From Streptomyces sp. NBC_01485 (GTDB lineage Bacteria; Actinomycetota; Actinomycetes; Streptomycetales; Streptomycetaceae), in NCBI RefSeq assembly GCF_036227125.1, contig NZ_CP109435.1:3100001-3164000 (forward strand): a DNA stretch of 64,000 nt, given 5' to 3'. Both the position numbers and the translations under genes were made by a program. The notes below the pieces were generated by a model, which ran no database searches, was not told the DNA's origin, and saw only the letters and a program-made list of their open reading frames with translations. This document shows, in pieces, positions 62,809 through 64,000 of this stretch (the stretch's first letter is position 1; each line of letters starts with the position of its first letter).

Positions 62809-63576
62809 TCAGGTAGTGCTCTCAGGCCGCCGTTTCTTCTGCCAAGGGTAGGTAGGTCGCGGTCCCGGTGGGGTAATGGCGGGCCGGCTCGGCTCCTCCG
62901 GGGTGTCCGGAGTGCGGGCGCCGGGGGTCTCAGGCCAGGTCTGTCCGGCCGCCGCGCTGTCGGCGGCCGGTGCCTCGGGCCACGGGGGCGGTGTCCGGAC
63001 AGGGTCCGACGTGGAGTCGGCCGTGGAGTCCGCCGTCGTCCAGTGCCGCAGGGCGCCGGCCTCGACGTCTATCTGCGCGCTGAGGGTGTCCAGGTCGTCG
63101 TCGGCGAAGCGGTGGGCGCGGTCCTGGGCCGCCCAGCGCAGCGAGTCCGCCGATCCCGTGATGCGCTCGGTGCGCTCCCGCAGTGAGGGCAGCCGCTCGG
63201 CGAGTTTCGCCCGGTCCGGCTCGGACTCCAGGCGCTTGAGTTCGCCGTCCAGTTCGTAACCGTGTGCGCTGAGCCGCTGGAACAGGCCGAGGGACTCCCT
63301 GAGGGATTCGTCCTCGGCGACTCCCGCGTGCAGCGCGTCCTGCGTGGCCCGCATCGACGTGCGCAGCTTGAGCCGCAACTGGGCGATCTCGCCGGCCGGG
63401 CCGAGCTGGGCGAAGGACTTGGCCCGCAGGGTGTGGTCCTCGACGGTGCGGCGGGCCTGGGTGATGGTGCGGTCGACGCCTCGCTTGGCGGCGCGGACCA
63501 CCTTCACCGTGGCGTAGGCGCCGAGCGCCAGGAACAGCACGAAGAGCAGGGCGACGACTGTGATCACTGCTTCCAC
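62809..63576 (-). CDS. Membrane-anchored coiled-coil protein of unknown function
   Basis: The 255-residue protein begins with a transmembrane helix (VITVVALLFVLFLALGAYATVKVV) and then a long helical, probably coiled-coil region (residues 30-190) with heptad-like Leu spacing, and ends in a Pro/Thr-rich tail. Start: GTG at 63576 with GGAGGAG 6-7 nt upstream. No enzyme motif is visible. It may be a scaffold or cell-division-related membrane protein. Confidence 0.65.
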   Translation of the reverse strand: MEAVITVVALLFVLFLALGAYATVKVVRAAKRGVDRTITQARRTVEDHTLRAKSFAQLGPAGEIAQLRLKLRTSMRATQDALHAGVAEDESLRESLGLFQRLSAHGYELDGELKRLESEPDRAKLAERLPSLRERTERITGSADSLRWAAQDRAHRFADDDLDTLSAQIDVEAGALRHWTTADSTADSTSDPVRTPPPWPEAPAADSAAAGQTWPETPGARTPDTPEEPSRPAITPPGPRPTYPWQKKRRPESTT

Positions 63577-63650
63577 CAGCTCCTCCTTCGACCCGCCACG
63601 ACACATCCGGCGTCACACCCGGCACGCCTCACTTAAAACCGTAAACGACG

Positions 63651-63691
63651 CGGGCAGGCCCGGAGTTCCAGAAGAACCCCGAACCTGCCCG
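63651..63691. terminator. Stem-loop terminator downstream of leuS
   Basis: CGGGCAGG (63651-63658) pairs with CCTGCCCG (63684-63691) with further inner pairing GTTC/GAAC. It lies about 150 bases beyond the leuS stop on the minus strand. Confidence 0.6.
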
Positions 63692-63719
63692 TAGGGGACT
63701 ACCCGGAGCCGTACTCACG

Positions 63720-63820
63720 GCTCGCGACGGTCACGGCCCGCGACGGTCACTTACGCGTGGCGGTCACACCGTCCCTTGATCACCACACACCCGTGATCGC
63801 CACGCCCTCGTGACCGTCAC
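63720..63820. repeat. GACGGTCAC direct and inverted repeats
   Basis: CGCGACGGTCAC occurs at 63723-63734 and 63739-63750, and the inverted GTGACCGTCAC at 63810-63820, in the gap between leuS and the coiled-coil gene. Confidence 0.5.
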
Positions 63821-63842
63821 CCCATGCCGCTCCCGATGCCGA

Positions 63843-64000
63843 TCACGCCGGAACGATGTTCACCAGCTTCGGCGCCCGCACGATCACCTTGCGGATCCCG
63901 GCCCCGCCCAGCGCGCTCACCACAGCCTCGTCGGCCAGCGCCACCTTCTCCAGCTCCTCGTCGGAGATGGCCGGGGACACCTCCAGGCGCGCCTTGACCT
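63843..64000 (-). CDS. leuS: Leucyl-tRNA synthetase, 3' end (partial)
   Basis: Only the last 52 codons are visible, running into the right edge. The C-terminus [20 protein letters not shown] followed by [23 protein letters not shown] is that of bacterial LeuRS. It charges tRNA-Leu. The position after the DegV/coiled-coil genes matches streptomycete order. Confidence 0.85.
   Translation of the reverse strand, partial: VKARLEVSPAISDEELEKVALADEAVVSALGGAGIRKVIVRAPKLVNIVPA

Overview
The window is a 64 kb piece of the chromosome of a high-GC actinomycete, almost certainly a Streptomyces. Third codon positions are nearly all G or C, many starts are GTG, and the conserved genes run in the order familiar from the Streptomyces core (uppS-recO, leuA, era, ybeY-phoH, hrcA-dnaJ, hemW, lepA/rpsT, holA, comEC-comEA, leuS). 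No phage, transposase, rRNA, tRNA or CRISPR array was seen. No stretch above 300 bases lacks a gene.

Layout. 1-2.6 kb: a two-gene unit of a caspase-like protease (cut by the left edge) and a serine alpha/beta hydrolase, the most defence-like locus here. 2.7-11.7 kb: secreted histidine phosphatase, uppS, recO with a previously unlabelled 36-codon leader ORF, an MFS exporter, an ECF (SigE-family) sigma factor with a membrane-anchored partner, a TerB-like zinc-ribbon protein, and leuA with a four-leucine leader peptide. 11.9-16 kb: an M4 protease with its emfourin-type inhibitor, and a beta-glucosidase/sugar-symporter operon behind a perfect TetR-style palindrome. 16-26 kb: era, a stand-alone PII protein, a three-gene WxL-like cell-surface locus, a cytidine-deaminase-fold protein lacking its zinc ligands, an MFS pump, a YjbR protein, CNNM/CBS protein, ybeY and phoH. 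26-33 kb: a PfkB kinase with a collagen-like N-terminus, a D-glucarate catabolic pair with its divergent IclR regulator, an adenine-deaminase-type enzyme, RNase Z and a HIT protein. 33-46 kb: tricorn protease, lipoprotein, VOC protein, rsmE, nitronate monooxygenase, dnaJ and hrcA with a perfect CIRCE, an MBL hydrolase, DUF3097, hemW and a DyP peroxidase. 46-64 kb: SpoIIE-type phosphatase, acyl-CoA ligase, lepA diverging from rpsT, holA, YceI protein, arylamine N-acetyltransferase with microsatellite inserts, comEC, comEA, DegV protein, and the 3' end of leuS.

How it fits together. Most genes are housekeeping: translation and ribosome assembly (era, ybeY, lepA, rpsT, rsmE, leuS), RNA and DNA metabolism (rnz, recO, holA), proteostasis (hrcA-dnaJ, tricorn, M4 protease), and cell-envelope lipid synthesis (uppS). 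Accessory units are spliced between them: glucarate use, beta-glucoside use, the WxL-like surface trio and the caspase/hydrolase pair.

The most unusual signals are (a) an AT-rich, rare-codon patch with an 18-bp perfect palindrome inside phoH, (b) the caspase/hydrolase unit, (c) the WxL-like trio, (d) the recO leader ORF that copies the first seven residues of RecO, (e) hexanucleotide repeats inside the N-acetyltransferase gene, and (f) about ten genes whose start codon lies 6-7 nt after a -10-like hexamer, as expected for leaderless mRNAs. Short tandem repeats sit in an unusual number of the gaps.
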